NCBI RefSeq assembly: GCF_003400205.1
Contig: NZ_QUQV01000005.1
Coordinates: 124,001-188,000, forward strand
Length of the DNA stretch: 64,000 nt
Reading direction: 5' to 3'
From: Bacillus sp. HNG
GTDB taxonomy: Bacteria > Bacillota > Bacilli > Bacillales > Bacillaceae_L
Both the position numbers and the translations under genes were made by a program. The notes below the pieces were generated by a model. It searched no databases and was not told where the DNA came from. It was given only the letters and a program-made list of their open reading frames with translations. Of the stretch, positions 26,437 to 36,957 are shown piece by piece (position 1 is the stretch's first letter; the number at the start of each line of letters is the position of its first letter).

Positions 26437-27237
26437 AATAGGTTGCAAAACATCTCTAATAAAATTCTTGAAATGGTATAAGGCGGTAGCTCTTGTTTCC
26501 TCATTGACTAATTCAGGTAGATGCTCCTCAATTTTTTGGATAAGGGCACTTCCCATAATTACTCCATCGCAATGGTCCTTAAGTGCTTCTACTTGGGAAG
26601 AACTCGAGATACCAAACCCAACTGCCACTGGTATATCGCTATATCGTTTAACCTCTTGTAAAAATGAGTATACCTCATTGTTCAAGGAATTTCGAACACC
26701 TGTAACCCCTAAAGAAGATACACAGTATAGGAAACCTTGTGCATGTGAGGCGATTTTTTCAATCCGACTGGAAGAAGTTGGGGCCACTAGAGAAATAAAC
26801 TTCAATCCCTCGTCTTCACACCTACTTCTGAGGTCTTCACTTTCTTCAAAAGGAAGGTCTGGCACTAGCAATCCGTCTATACCATTTTGTCGCGCTAAAG
26901 CGAAAAAGCTTTCTTCTCCTAATTGTAGCACAGGATTGTAATAGGTAAAGATAATTACAGGAATTTTTAATCCTTTTTTTCTCATTTCCGAAACAAGATT
27001 CATCGAATTTTCCAATGTAACTCCATTTTTCAAAGCACGAGCAGAGGCTCTTTGAATGACAGGTCCATCTGCTAATGGATCTGAATATGGAATTCCTAGT
27101 TCAAGGATGGAAGCACCTGCCTCTTGTAAGGTAAGTGCAATTTCAATCGTCACATCTGGATGTGGATCACCTGCAACGATAAATGGAATAAATAATTTTT
27201 CAGCCTTGGGCAATCGGTTCGTAAAGGTTGTGTTCAT
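26413..27237 (-). CDS. trpA: Tryptophan synthase alpha subunit
   Basis: 274 aa. TIM-barrel subunit cleaving indole-3-glycerol phosphate to indole and glyceraldehyde 3-phosphate. Catalytic Glu in [19 protein letters not shown] and Asp in the same run; [12 protein letters not shown] and [11 protein letters not shown] bind phosphate. Start ATG 27237 with SD AAGGAGG, overlapping trpB by 38 nt. The last seven codons (NFFQQKS) and the stop lie in the terminal hairpin of repeat A2, so the native C-terminus was probably replaced. Confidence 0.96.
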   Translation of the reverse strand: MNTTFTNRLPKAEKLFIPFIVAGDPHPDVTIEIALTLQEAGASILELGIPYSDPLADGPVIQRASARALKNGVTLENSMNLVSEMRKKGLKIPVIIFTYYNPVLQLGEESFFALARQNGIDGLLVPDLPFEESEDLRSRCEDEGLKFISLVAPTSSSRIEKIASHAQGFLYCVSSLGVTGVRNSLNNEVYSFLQEVKRYSDIPVAVGFGISSSSQVEALKDHCDGVIMGSALIQKIEEHLPELVNEETRATALYHFKNFIRDVLQPINFFQQKS

Positions 27238-28432
27238 TTGTTGCTCCTCCTTCTTCTAGGTATGCCATAAGGGAATGGACATCTTTGTCACCACGACCTG
27301 ACAAACAAATGAGAATGGATTCTTCTGGTGACATTTCTTTCGCCATTTGAATAGCTTTTGCAATTGCGTGAGCAGATTCAATTGCCGGAATAATCCCTTC
27401 AACACGAGTTAACATTTGTAAGGCATCGAGTGCTTCCTTATCTGTTACACTTTCATATTGAACTCGTCCACTACTGGCAAGATAGGCATGTTCAGGTCCT
27501 ACTCCCGGATAATCGAGTCCAGCAGAGATCGAATATGGTTCGGTAATTTGACCATGCTCATCTTGAAGTAGATATGTTAGTGAGCCGTGAATAATACCTT
27601 TTGTACCTTTTGTAATAGTCGCTGCATGTAAGGAGGTATCGACACCTTTACCAGCAGCCTCAGCACCTACTAAGCGTACATCATCTCCTAAAAACGGGTA
27701 GAACATTCCCATTGCATTACTGCCACCACCAACGCACGCAACTACTGCAGTTGGCAACTTGTTTTCATGTTTTAGGAATTGTTCTCGCGCTTCATCACCA
27801 ATGATTCGTTGGAAATCACGGACCATTTTTGGATATGGATGTGGACCAACTACCGATCCAATCATATAATAATGATCCTCACAATGCTGGACCCAATATC
27901 GAATGGCCTCATTTGTTGCATCCTTCAATGTTTGGTTACCACTAGTAGCAGGTATCACTTCAGCACCTAAAAGTCTCATTCGGAATACATTAAGCTTTTG
28001 TCTTTCAATGTCCTCCACACCCATGAAGACCTTACATTCTAACCCAAACTTTGCAGCAACTGTCGCAGCAGCTACACCGTGCTGACCAGCTCCCGTCTCA
28101 GCAATAATCTTTTTCTTTCCCATTCTTTTGGCAAGGAGAGCTTGACCAATGGCATTGTTAATTTTGTGCGCTCCGGTATGATTTAAGTCCTCACGCTTTA
28201 GATAGATCTTAGCTCCCCCTAATTCTTTTGTTAAATTGTCAGCAAATGTAAGTGCTGTTGGACGTCCTGAGTATTCTTTTAAAATACGAATATATTCATT
28301 ATGAAATTCTTTATCCTTATAGGCTTCTTCTAATGCCTTTTCTATTTCTTCCAATGGCATCATCAATGTTTCAGGTACAAATTTACCCCCAAAATCACCG
28401 TATCTTCCATTTTTATTAGGTACTTTCAACAC
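27200..28432 (-). CDS. trpB: Tryptophan synthase beta subunit
   Basis: 410 aa, PLP-dependent condensation of indole with serine. PLP lysine in [28 protein letters not shown] glycine loop, and phosphate-binding [13 protein letters not shown]-terminus [16 protein letters not shown] is the family signature. Start GTG 28432 overlaps the trpF end; an in-frame TTG one codon later is also possible. Confidence 0.96.
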   Translation of the reverse strand: MLKVPNKNGRYGDFGGKFVPETLMMPLEEIEKALEEAYKDKEFHNEYIRILKEYSGRPTALTFADNLTKELGGAKIYLKREDLNHTGAHKINNAIGQALLAKRMGKKKIIAETGAGQHGVAAATVAAKFGLECKVFMGVEDIERQKLNVFRMRLLGAEVIPATSGNQTLKDATNEAIRYWVQHCEDHYYMIGSVVGPHPYPKMVRDFQRIIGDEAREQFLKHENKLPTAVVACVGGGSNAMGMFYPFLGDDVRLVGAEAAGKGVDTSLHAATITKGTKGIIHGSLTYLLQDEHGQITEPYSISAGLDYPGVGPEHAYLASSGRVQYESVTDKEALDALQMLTRVEGIIPAIESAHAIAKAIQMAKEMSPEESILICLSGRGDKDVHSLMAYLEEGGATNEHNLYEPIAQG

Positions 28433-29069
28433 ATGTATCCACCCATTTCTCTATTGTTTGTATAATCGTGTCATCTTTTTTACCATCACATTCAATTCCA
28501 CTGGAGATATCAAATCCATCAATCTCATAGCTAAGAAGTTCTTCAATATTAGTAGAATCAATTCCACCCGCTATGAGACAAGGAACTCCCTGTTCTCTCG
28601 CTTCCTGTTGATAGACCGGGATGGACTTCCAATCAAACGAAACCCCTGATCCACCCCACATATTTGCAACCTTTGTATCAACAACATATCCATCAGCAAC
28701 ACCGGCAAACTCCTTCATCCTCTGAATACCTAGCTCATCATGATGAATGACCTTCCATACGTGTAAACCCGTTTTGTTTTTAACTTGTTTAACAAAATCA
28801 ACTGACTCCGTTCCATGGCATTGAATAACGGATAATGAGACTTTTGCCAATACATCTATGATTTCTTTTAGTTCTGCATTGACAAAGACCCCTACCGTTT
28901 TTTTATCCCGTAAATCCACTTTGCCCAACCATGCACTGACATCCGCAGGCTTTACTTTGCGTTTACTGTTCGCAAAAATAAATCCGATGTAATGAGCATT
29001 ACTTTTCGCAACGACCTGTACATCTTCAAACGATTTATTCCCGCAATATTTAATGAGAGGTTGTTGCAT
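28416..29069 (-). CDS. trpF: Phosphoribosylanthranilate isomerase
   Basis: 217 aa from ATG 29069 (SD GAGG, 6 nt), overlapping trpC by 20 nt. TIM barrel with the catalytic Cys in [11 protein letters not shown] and the general-acid Asp in VVDTK; phosphate loop [11 protein letters not shown]. Catalyses the Amadori rearrangement of phosphoribosylanthranilate. Fourth trp gene. Confidence 0.95.
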   Translation of the reverse strand: MQQPLIKYCGNKSFEDVQVVAKSNAHYIGFIFANSKRKVKPADVSAWLGKVDLRDKKTVGVFVNAELKEIIDVLAKVSLSVIQCHGTESVDFVKQVKNKTGLHVWKVIHHDELGIQRMKEFAGVADGYVVDTKVANMWGGSGVSFDWKSIPVYQQEAREQGVPCLIAGGIDSTNIEELLSYEIDGFDISSGIECDGKKDDTIIQTIEKWVDTCVEST

Positions 29070-29829
29070 CGGGAACCTCACCAAACATTTGTTTAATCCC
29101 GATTCCAGGAGATGATGCTCTCATAAATGCTTCTCCAATTAAAGCAGCTTTTGCTCCATATCGAATAACGTCTTTAATATCCTGTGGAGTATAAATTCCA
29201 CTTTCACTAACGATTAGACTGTCTGAAGGAGCATCCTTCACGATTTCTTCTGTATGGGTAATCGAAGTTTCAAATACTTTTAAATTTCGATTATTAATGC
29301 CAAGAATTTTCGGGGTAAAAATGCTGCAAACCTGCTCCATCGTTTCTCGTGAATGGACTTCAACTAAACACTCTAAGCCCCTTTCATAGGCTTCACAATA
29401 ATATTCATGTAATTGACTAGGAGCAAGTGCTTCTCCAATCAACAAAATAACATCTGCCCCTATTTTTTCACTTTGTTTGATTTGCTTTGCATCAACAATA
29501 AAGTCTTTACGTAACACGGGGATGTTTACTTTTTTCTTAATGTCCATTAAATAATTAATCGAACCTTGAAAAAATCGCTCATCGGTTAACACAGAAATCG
29601 CATCCGCTCTAGCTTCCTCGTATTCAGTAGCGATTGCGACAGGATGAAAATCTTCCCGTATGATTCCCTTTGAAGGTGATGCCTTTTTCACCTCAGCAAT
29701 AATCCCTAGTGAACGATTTGGGTTAGAAAGTGCGGAGTATAATGACTTTCTATCAACCTTGCAATCTATTTCAGGGTAGTTGATGTTTTCCACTTCAACT
29801 TTCTTTTGTTCTAGTATTTTATTTAGCAT
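29050..29829 (-). CDS. trpC: Indole-3-glycerol phosphate synthase
   Basis: 259 aa. Ring closure and decarboxylation to indole glycerol phosphate. Motifs IIAEVKKASPSKGIIRED (catalytic Lys, Glu), VLRKDFIVDAKQI, CLVEVHSRETM, GINNRNLKVFETS and VSESGIYTPQD match the family in order. SD GGTGGAG. Overlaps trpD by 11 nt. Confidence 0.96.
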   Translation of the reverse strand: MLNKILEQKKVEVENINYPEIDCKVDRKSLYSALSNPNRSLGIIAEVKKASPSKGIIREDFHPVAIATEYEEARADAISVLTDERFFQGSINYLMDIKKKVNIPVLRKDFIVDAKQIKQSEKIGADVILLIGEALAPSQLHEYYCEAYERGLECLVEVHSRETMEQVCSIFTPKILGINNRNLKVFETSITHTEEIVKDAPSDSLIVSESGIYTPQDIKDVIRYGAKAALIGEAFMRASSPGIGIKQMFGEVPDATTSH

Positions 29830-30844
29830 AGTACTCCACCTCTCGACTTCTTAGTTGTTCAAATTGATTTCTCGCAATTCCAGTTACAATGGCTTCTCTT
29901 GCTAACTCTACACCTTCACGAATACTGTTTACTCTACCTGAAACATAAATCGCTGCTCCCGCATTTAATAAAACAATATTCGTTGCGCTTTGATTAGCCT
30001 TACTATATAAGACATCCCGTAATAGGTTTGCACTTTCAACAACAGAAGAAACTTGAATATCTTTCATGTTTCCACGTGGAAGGTCAACATCTTCAGGGGA
30101 CAGGACAAATCTTGTAATCTCTCCATCTTTTAATTCCACAATGTCTGTTTCAGTTGTAATGCTGCATTCATCTAGCCCATCACGACCTGAGACGAATAAA
30201 ACATGCTCAGAACCGAGCTTTCCAAGGGCATTTGCCATTTTTTCAGCATAATCTGTTGAATAAACACCCAGTACCTGTTTTTTACATCTAGCCGGGTTAG
30301 CCATCGGTCCTAAAAGATTAAAAATGGTACGAAATCCGATTTCCTGCCTCGGAGTAACCGCATGCTTCATTGCAGCATGGTAAATAGGAGCAAACAAGAA
30401 GCTCATATTTCGACTGCTTAATGCCTCTTTTGCTTCTTCCCCAGTTGATTGTATTTCAACACCTAAATACTCTAAAACATCGGCACTACCACTTTTAGAT
30501 GAGACTGCTCGATTTCCATGCTTCGCAACCTTTATTCCCAAGGAAGATACAACAATTGCTGATGCTGTTGAAATATTAAAGGTAGAAGCACCGTCCCCGC
30601 CTGTTCCACATGTATCAATCACTTGATCACTTTCATAGTCAAGCTGCATCATATGCTCTCTCATTGCTCTAGCAAAGCCTGTAATTTCATCAACTGTTTC
30701 ACCACGGAAACGGAGAATCGAAAGCAAGCTCGCAATTTGACTAGCTGTTGCTTTTCCGGACATGATTACATCCATCACTTGATAGCTTTCCTCTTCCGTT
30801 AAAACCTCTCCGTTGATGCATTTATTTAAAAGTTGTTTAAACAT
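29819..30844 (-). CDS. trpD: Anthranilate phosphoribosyltransferase
   Basis: 341 aa from ATG 30844 (SD GGAGGATATTC); upstream in-frame codons are not needed. Transfers phosphoribosyl from PRPP to anthranilate. PRPP-binding DTCGTGGDGASTFNIST near 80-95, KHGNRAVSSKSGSADVLE, and GRDGLDE. Overlaps trpE by 8 nt, implying coupled translation. Confidence 0.96.
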   Translation of the reverse strand: MFKQLLNKCINGEVLTEEESYQVMDVIMSGKATASQIASLLSILRFRGETVDEITGFARAMREHMMQLDYESDQVIDTCGTGGDGASTFNISTASAIVVSSLGIKVAKHGNRAVSSKSGSADVLEYLGVEIQSTGEEAKEALSSRNMSFLFAPIYHAAMKHAVTPRQEIGFRTIFNLLGPMANPARCKKQVLGVYSTDYAEKMANALGKLGSEHVLFVSGRDGLDECSITTETDIVELKDGEITRFVLSPEDVDLPRGNMKDIQVSSVVESANLLRDVLYSKANQSATNIVLLNAGAAIYVSGRVNSIREGVELAREAIVTGIARNQFEQLRSREVEYYAK

Positions 30845-32354
30845 GAATATCCTCCTTCTCAAAAGCCTCTTGAGCTAGTTGTATTGTTTGAATCAATGCA
30901 CTTGCTTTATTAACCGTTTCCATCCATTCATGTTCAGGCACCGAATCTGCGACGATTCCCGCTCCTGCCTGGACAAAAGCTACACCATCTTTAATAATCG
31001 CTGTTCGAATCGTAATACACGAATCAATATTTCCATCAAATCCAATATAAGCAATGGCACCGGCGTACAAGTTTCGTGCGGTTGGTTCAAGCTCTGAAAG
31101 AATTTGCATTGCTCTAATTTTGGGTGCTCCAGATACTGTTCCTGCTGGAAAGGCAGCAAGTAATGCATCCAGTGGATCGATTTTCTCATCTAACTCACCT
31201 GTTACCTTTGAGATAATGTGCATTACATGTGAGAATCGACCAACCTCCATAAGTACAGGTGTTTTAACTGAACCAAATGTAGATACCCTGCCGATATCAT
31301 TTCTTGCTAAATCAACTAGCATATAATGCTCTGCCTTTTCTTTTTCATCCTGAAGCAATTCTGTTGCAAGTGCTTCATCCTCTTCCTTCGTCTTCCCTCT
31401 CCGTCTAGTCCCTGCAATCGGGTGAATTTCAAGATGTTTATTATGAATTTTAATTAAGCGTTCAGGAGAGCTCCCGACAATCTCAATGTCATTGATTTTG
31501 ATATAAAATAAATAAGGTGATGGATTTACCATCCGTAAGACACGATAGAGCTGGAATCCACTTACTGAAACCGGAATCTCAAAACGCTGGGATAAAACTG
31601 CCTGAAAAATATCTCCAGCGCTGATATAGTCTTTTATTTTATTAACCGCATCTAGAAAATCCTGTTTTTCAAAATTCGTTTTTATATCTGTCACATTCGG
31701 TATTTCATGTAGTTTTGGGAGCAGTAACATTTCGCTTTGCTCTTTGTTTTGAATTATTCGCGATAAATACATATTGATTTTTGAATTGGCATGTTCAAAA
31801 ACGGCTTTTTGAATCCGTTTATCTTCGCCTCCATTTAGTCGTATAAAATGAACGACAATCAATTCACGCGAATGATGATCTAACGCCAAAATCGTTTCAC
31901 AAAAGAAAAATTGGTAGCGCTCCATATTTAAATCATTGTTTGGGTGTTCTTCAACCTTTTCAAAGGTTGAGATTGCATCATAGCCAATATAACCAACTGC
32001 CCCTCCATAAAAGGGAATTTCGATGTCAAGTGGTTTTAAGACGAGATAATCCTTGATCCAGTTAAAAGCTTCCTTCATTGTTTGTTTTTTTACCAAACTC
32101 TGTTGATTTTCGTTTTTCACATAATAATGACCGTTCTTTTCATTCATGAACAGAAATGGTTTTAAGCCGATAAATGAATATCGCGACCAATCAGATTCAT
32201 GGTCCTTACTTTCAAGAAGAAAGGATGCTTCGTTTTTTAAGTTTTGAAAAATTTGAATGGGTGTCAACGTATCAACTAAGAAACGTTTGACAATTGGAAT
32301 CGTCCGATATTGCTTAGCATCGGACTCAAACGAGGAAAAATTATACGTATTCAA
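30837..32354 (-). CDS. trpE: Anthranilate synthase component I
   Basis: 505 aa from TTG 32354, reading MNTYNFSSFE. A GTG 9 nt upstream is nearly touching the GGAGG ribosome site and is less likely. Makes anthranilate from chorismate, with ammonia from the TrpG/PabA glutaminase, which is not in this window. Motifs LLESKDHESDWSRYSFIG, HPIAGTRRRGKT, ELVQDEKE-like LLQDEKEKAEHYMLVDLARND and GAGIVADSVPE match the family. Its ribosome site sits in a hairpin that the TRAP-binding region could unpair. Confidence 0.96.
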   Translation of the reverse strand: MNTYNFSSFESDAKQYRTIPIVKRFLVDTLTPIQIFQNLKNEASFLLESKDHESDWSRYSFIGLKPFLFMNEKNGHYYVKNENQQSLVKKQTMKEAFNWIKDYLVLKPLDIEIPFYGGAVGYIGYDAISTFEKVEEHPNNDLNMERYQFFFCETILALDHHSRELIVVHFIRLNGGEDKRIQKAVFEHANSKINMYLSRIIQNKEQSEMLLLPKLHEIPNVTDIKTNFEKQDFLDAVNKIKDYISAGDIFQAVLSQRFEIPVSVSGFQLYRVLRMVNPSPYLFYIKINDIEIVGSSPERLIKIHNKHLEIHPIAGTRRRGKTKEEDEALATELLQDEKEKAEHYMLVDLARNDIGRVSTFGSVKTPVLMEVGRFSHVMHIISKVTGELDEKIDPLDALLAAFPAGTVSGAPKIRAMQILSELEPTARNLYAGAIAYIGFDGNIDSCITIRTAIIKDGVAFVQAGAGIVADSVPEHEWMETVNKASALIQTIQLAQEAFEKEDIHV

Positions 32355-32358
32355 TAGG

Positions 32359-32388
32359 CTCACTCCTCCATGTAATATGGAGAATGAG
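32359..32388 (-). promoter_or_regulatory. Hairpin sequestering the trpE ribosome binding site
   Basis: On the minus strand CTCA-TT-CTCCAT pairs across a 5-nt loop with ATGGAG and, after a bulge, TGAG; the SD GGAGG lies in the 3' arm. The 5' arm CTCATTCTC (32380-32388) is exactly complementary to GAGAATGAG in the TRAP site (32647-32655), so the two pairings exclude each other. This mirrors the known B. subtilis mechanism in which TRAP binding favours the SD-blocking hairpin. Confidence 0.7.
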
Positions 32389-32415
32389 GTTTAGGAGGTA
32401 TATAAAAATTGGAAT

Positions 32416-32563
32416 CGCTTTTTATAAAAGGCTGTTTTCGCAAATTTTGTTGTCCTTTATGTCGTTGATTTCCGCTTCAGGCGGACCCTTTCCGCTCCAA
32501 TCAACTAGGTCTGCGTTTTTTTCTAAAAGCAACAATCTTTAAAAAAGAGCCTTATAAAAAACG
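32416..32563. repeat. Intergenic repeat family B, copy 3 (short, module-less)
   Basis: About 148 bp between the trp attenuator and trpE. Terminal inverted repeats: TTTTTATAAAAGGCTGTTTT at one end and the complement of GAGCCTTATAAAAA at the other. It keeps GTTGATTTCCGCTTCAGGCG and GACCCTTTCCGCT from family B but lacks the middle, including the 37-nt core. It abuts the T-tract of the attenuator. Confidence 0.75.
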
Positions 32564-32577
32564 ATAAAAATAAACAA

Positions 32578-32603
32578 CCCAAAGACACGTACGTATCTCT
32601 GGG
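32578..32603 (-). terminator. trp leader attenuator terminator
   Basis: Minus-strand 11-bp stem beginning CCCAGAGATAC with loop GTAC, closing in GTGTCTTTGGG, followed by TTGTTTATTTTT. Its 5' bases CCC can instead pair within TCTACCC (32601-32607), which is complementary to GGGTAGA inside the TRAP triplets (32657-32663). That gives mutually exclusive antiterminator and terminator folds. Confidence 0.82.
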
Positions 32604-32622
32604 TAGAAGTAAACATTATAAA

Positions 32623-32711
32623 CTCTGCTAACCTCGGCTAAACTCTCTCATTCTCATCTACCCTAAACTCAACTCTAAATTCTTAACTGAAAACTCACTA
32701 AACTCTAACTA
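32623..32711 (-). promoter_or_regulatory. TRAP-binding site of the trp leader, (G/U)AG triplets
   Basis: Minus-strand GAG/TAG triplets have 3' ends at 32623, 32628, 32633, 32638, 32643, 32647, 32653, 32658, 32663, 32668 and 32673: eleven triplets, ten of them in exact 5-nt register, which fits the 11-subunit TRAP ring. Looser triplets continue to 32711 (GAG at 32694 and 32703; TAG at 32698 and 32709). mtrB, encoding TRAP, is at 40167. Confidence 0.92.
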
Positions 32712-32713
32712 AA

Positions 32714-32896
32714 TCAAATGCGCCTTGGCGTATTTGCGCCCAGATTTTTTCAAGCTTGCTTGAAAAATTACCTTTGAAAATCTGTGGCATCTGCCGGAGG
32801 CTTAACTTTATTCAGATTAATATTAACCTTAAAAACCTTTAATACTAATAGTTTTTTTGTCCCCACAATTCAAAGTAATTAAATTCTGAATAAAGT
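32714..32896 (+). repeat. Intergenic repeat family A, copy 3 (module-less), inside the trp leader
   Basis: Starts TCAAATGCGCCTTGGCG only 2 bp from the TRAP site and ends with arms ACTTTATTCAG (32805-32815) and CTGAATAAAGT (32886-32896). The arms differ from A2 by a T-to-A change matched on the other side. Where A1 and A2 carry the module, A3 has a short AAGCTTGCTT palindrome. It occupies the first part of the predicted leader RNA. Confidence 0.82.
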
Positions 32897-32910
32897 AAAA
32901 TGTTTTAATT

Positions 32911-32940
32911 ATCTTATCGTATGCATTGCCTATTTGTCAA
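32911..32940 (-). promoter_or_regulatory. Putative trp operon sigma-A promoter
   Basis: Minus-strand perfect -35 TTGACA (32935-32940), 18-nt spacer, -10 TAAGAT (32911-32916). Transcription would start near 32904, giving a leader of about 550 nt to trpE. It lies just after aroH, where B. subtilis has its trp promoter. Confidence 0.7.
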
Positions 32941-32950
32941 TGCATTGTTT

Positions 32951-33328
32951 TTAATTATTTTCTTTGACTGTTGTAAGATCTGGTCGAAGCACTACTGCTC
33001 CACCTTGGTAAATATGTTGGATCTCTTCTTGTTTTGCGGTTGTATTCACTGTCATCATGACACGAATGCACATTGGCAGTGACCCTGGAACTGGGATCTC
33101 TCTCATACTCATAACCGGAACAAATGACCAACCATCAATTTGTCTTGCAGCGGCTGCAGGAAAAGCCGCATCAATATCATCTGTTACTGAAAATACTATT
33201 TGGGCAACATCTTCTGCATCAATCTTGTTTTCAGAAATCATGTCACGTAAAAGTTTTTCAGTTGCATCTAAAATTTCTTGTTTATTATTATTTTCAATTG
33301 TTGTAGCACCACGTATTCCCCTTATCAA
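32951..33328 (-). CDS. aroH: Chorismate mutase, AroH type
   Basis: 125 aa, start TTG 33328 with SD GGAGGGG. Monofunctional trimeric chorismate mutase giving prephenate. Conserved IRGIRGATTIE with the active-site Arg7, and CIRVMMTVNT and VLRPDL near the end. Third gene of aroC-aroB-aroH, followed by the trp promoter. Confidence 0.96.
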   Translation of the reverse strand: MIRGIRGATTIENNNKQEILDATEKLLRDMISENKIDAEDVAQIVFSVTDDIDAAFPAAAARQIDGWSFVPVMSMREIPVPGSLPMCIRVMMTVNTTAKQEEIQHIYQGGAVVLRPDLTTVKENN

Positions 33329-33360
33329 CTCTGCCCCTCCTTTTGCGTCTGGCTACCTAC

Positions 33361-34440
33361 TTAATGAAACTCCTTCAAGAATTGAAGTAGTTGTTCATCA
33401 CCAATATCCTCAATGACAGTTTCGCCAATATTTTTTAACAAAACCATCTTCACTTTTCCAGAGGTAGCTTTTTTATCATGTTTCATACGCTCAAGTAGTT
33501 TTACTCGGTCTAGCCCTTCAGGAATGGCTGTAGGGAATTCAAACAAACGAAACCATTCCCTAATCTTTTCAGACGATAGATTGGTATGAAAGAGTTTTTC
33601 GCTCACCTTTAATGCAAAAATCATCCCAATTGCAACTCCGTCTCCATGGGTAATCTTACCATAGCCTGACTCTGCTTCAATTGCATGCCCTAGCGTGTGA
33701 CCAAAGTTCAAAATGGCACGGAGACCTTTTTCTTGCTCATCCTCGGAAACAACTTTAGCTTTTACAGCTACACCCTTTAATACAGCATATTGGAGCTTTT
33801 CACCTTTTAGGTCATCAAGAGATTGTATTTCCTCCGTAAGCCACCGATAAAATTCCCGGTCCCAAATGAGTCCATGTTTAATAACCTCTGCAAAGCCTGA
33901 GCGAAGCTCTACCTCAGGTAATGTCTTCATTAAATCAATATCATATAGAACCGCATTCGGTTGATGAAATGCGCCTATCATGTTCTTTCCTAGTTCATGA
34001 TTAATCGCAACCTTACCTCCGACCGCACTATCATGGGCAAGTAATGTTGTTGGAATTTGGATAAATGGAATGCCGCGCATAAAAGTTGCTGCAACGAAGC
34101 CAGCTAAGTCTCCAACCACACCTCCACCTAATGCAAGGATCACAGAAGAACGATCCAGTCCTTTTTCAAGTGCATAGGTCTGGCATTGATAATATACTTC
34201 GAAAGATTTTGCATTCTCCCCAGCAGGAATTACAAATGATAAAGCCTCGTCGTATTGTTGCTTAAGGATGTCGAGCACTTTATCCAAATAAAGTTCCGCA
34301 ACAGACTCATCACTTATAACAAGTATCTTCGAAACCTGTTTACATGTATCCTGTATCAACTGGGGAAGTTGATCTATTATTTCAGTCCCAATGTACATCG
34401 GATACTTTTTCGATTTTGTAGCAATGGTCAATTTGTCCAT
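33361..34440 (-). CDS. aroB: 3-dehydroquinate synthase
   Basis: 359 aa. NAD- and metal-dependent cyclisation of DAHP. NAD-binding [21 protein letters not shown] near 104-125, [16 protein letters not shown], and metal ligands in [10 protein letters not shown] and [11 protein letters not shown]. The ATG overlaps the aroC stop by one base, so translation is coupled. Confidence 0.97.
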   Translation of the reverse strand: MDKLTIATKSKKYPMYIGTEIIDQLPQLIQDTCKQVSKILVISDESVAELYLDKVLDILKQQYDEALSFVIPAGENAKSFEVYYQCQTYALEKGLDRSSVILALGGGVVGDLAGFVAATFMRGIPFIQIPTTLLAHDSAVGGKVAINHELGKNMIGAFHQPNAVLYDIDLMKTLPEVELRSGFAEVIKHGLIWDREFYRWLTEEIQSLDDLKGEKLQYAVLKGVAVKAKVVSEDEQEKGLRAILNFGHTLGHAIEAESGYGKITHGDGVAIGMIFALKVSEKLFHTNLSSEKIREWFRLFEFPTAIPEGLDRVKLLERMKHDKKATSGKVKMVLLKNIGETVIEDIGDEQLLQFLKEFH

Positions 34441-35612
34441 TAAAATTCCCTCGAATACTCACGCATCTTCGTTACATTTACTTGAATTAAATCGATTCTA
34501 TCTTGTCCAAATTGTTCAACAATTGCATTTGCAACTTCCCAAGCTACGACTGCTTCAGCAACGACGGAAGCTGCAGGAACTGCACAGCTATCGGATCTTT
34601 CAATACTTGCTTCAAAAACTTCCTTTGTCTCAATATCAACACTTTTTAGTGGCTTATATAAAGTTGGAATTGGCTTCATGACACCTCTTACAACGATTGG
34701 CATACCGTTTGTCATACCACCTTCGAAGCCACCTAAATTATTTGTTCTTCTCTTATAACCATTCTCTTTATCCCAAATAATTTCATCATGTACTTGACTT
34801 CCAGGGATTCTTGCTGCATCAAAACCAATACCAAATTCAACGCCTTTAAAGGCATTAATACTTACCATTGCAGCTGCAATCTTAGAATCAAGTTTTCTAT
34901 CATAATGAACATAGCTTCCCACACCTGCAGGTACACCTTCAACAATGACTTCTACAATTCCACCAATCGAGTCACCATTTTTCTTTGCTTCATCAATCGC
35001 GTTCATCATTTGTACGCCTGCTTCTTCATCAAGACATCTTACTGGTGATTCTTCTGATTTTGTTTTTAATTCTTCAATGCTCGCATACGTTGTGTTCTTA
35101 GCTCGTACACCGCCAATTTCAAGTACATGTCCAGCTACTTTGATTCCTAAAGTAGCTAAGAATTTTTTAGCTACTGCTCCAGCAGCAACACGAACTGTTG
35201 TTTCACGTGCAGAGGATCTTTCTAGAACATTTCGCATATCACGATGACCATATTTCAAGGCTCCATTGAGATCGGCATGCCCTGGACGTGGACGTGTAAT
35301 TTTACGTTTGATCTCTTCTGATTCCTCATCGGTTATTGGTTCAATGCCCATAATTTTTGTCCAGTGCTTCCAGTCATTGTTCTCAACGACTAACGCAATA
35401 GGTGAACCTAATGTTTTACCGTGTCTTACCCCACTAACAATTTGTGCTTGGTCTTTTTCAATTTGCATTCTTCTACCTCGACCATGCCCTTTTTGGCGTC
35501 TAGCAAGTTCATTATTAATATCCTCAGTAGTTAGTTCAAGACCTGCAGGTACACCTTCAATGATTGTTGTAAGCTGCGGCCCATGTGATTCTCCAGCTGT
35601 TAAATATCTCAT
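34440..35612 (-). CDS. aroC: Chorismate synthase
   Basis: 390 aa; called aroF in B. subtilis. FMN-dependent 1,4-anti-elimination of EPSP to chorismate. Signatures [49 protein letters not shown] and [20 protein letters not shown]. First gene of the supraoperon, SD AGGGGG, ATG 35612. Confidence 0.97.
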   Translation of the reverse strand: MRYLTAGESHGPQLTTIIEGVPAGLELTTEDINNELARRQKGHGRGRRMQIEKDQAQIVSGVRHGKTLGSPIALVVENNDWKHWTKIMGIEPITDEESEEIKRKITRPRPGHADLNGALKYGHRDMRNVLERSSARETTVRVAAGAVAKKFLATLGIKVAGHVLEIGGVRAKNTTYASIEELKTKSEESPVRCLDEEAGVQMMNAIDEAKKNGDSIGGIVEVIVEGVPAGVGSYVHYDRKLDSKIAAAMVSINAFKGVEFGIGFDAARIPGSQVHDEIIWDKENGYKRRTNNLGGFEGGMTNGMPIVVRGVMKPIPTLYKPLKSVDIETKEVFEASIERSDSCAVPAASVVAEAVVAWEVANAIVEQFGQDRIDLIQVNVTKMREYSREF

Positions 35613-35752
35613 TTATGTTACCCCCTTGTATGTTAAAATAAAAATGAATTTTACTTTCGTAATTTAAAGCGATTATGTATCAATATATCATAATCTTTGT
35701 ATAACAGGATAGATTTTTTCAAAAATTTCTATGATTAAGTATCTACAAATAT

Positions 35753-35792
35753 AAAGGAATCGAATTTACCAAATGGCAAATTCGATTCCTTT
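35753..35792. terminator. Long palindrome, probable displaced cheR terminator
   Basis: Perfect 15-bp arms AAAGGAATCGAATTT/AAATTCGATTCCTTT around a 10-nt centre. No long T-tract follows (ATATTTG on the minus side), so termination is likely but not certain. Repeat B1 separates it from the cheR stop by 300 bp. Confidence 0.55.
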
Positions 35793-35847
35793 ATATTAAC
35801 AAACAATATTAGATTTGTCATTTTTCTGACGTTTTAATTTTTTCGTT

Positions 35848-36886
<1,039 letters not shown>

Positions 36887-36924
36887 TCAAAAAAATCATC
36901 ATAGGGGTGAAAGTTTCTTTAGAA

Positions 36925-36950
36925 AAACCAGCTCCGAATAGAGCTGGTTT
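36925..36950 (-). terminator. Terminator of ndk
   Basis: 10-bp stem AAACCAGCTC/GAGCTGGTTT, 6-nt loop, T-rich exit on the minus strand. Confidence 0.8.
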
Positions 36951-36957
36951 GGTTAGA

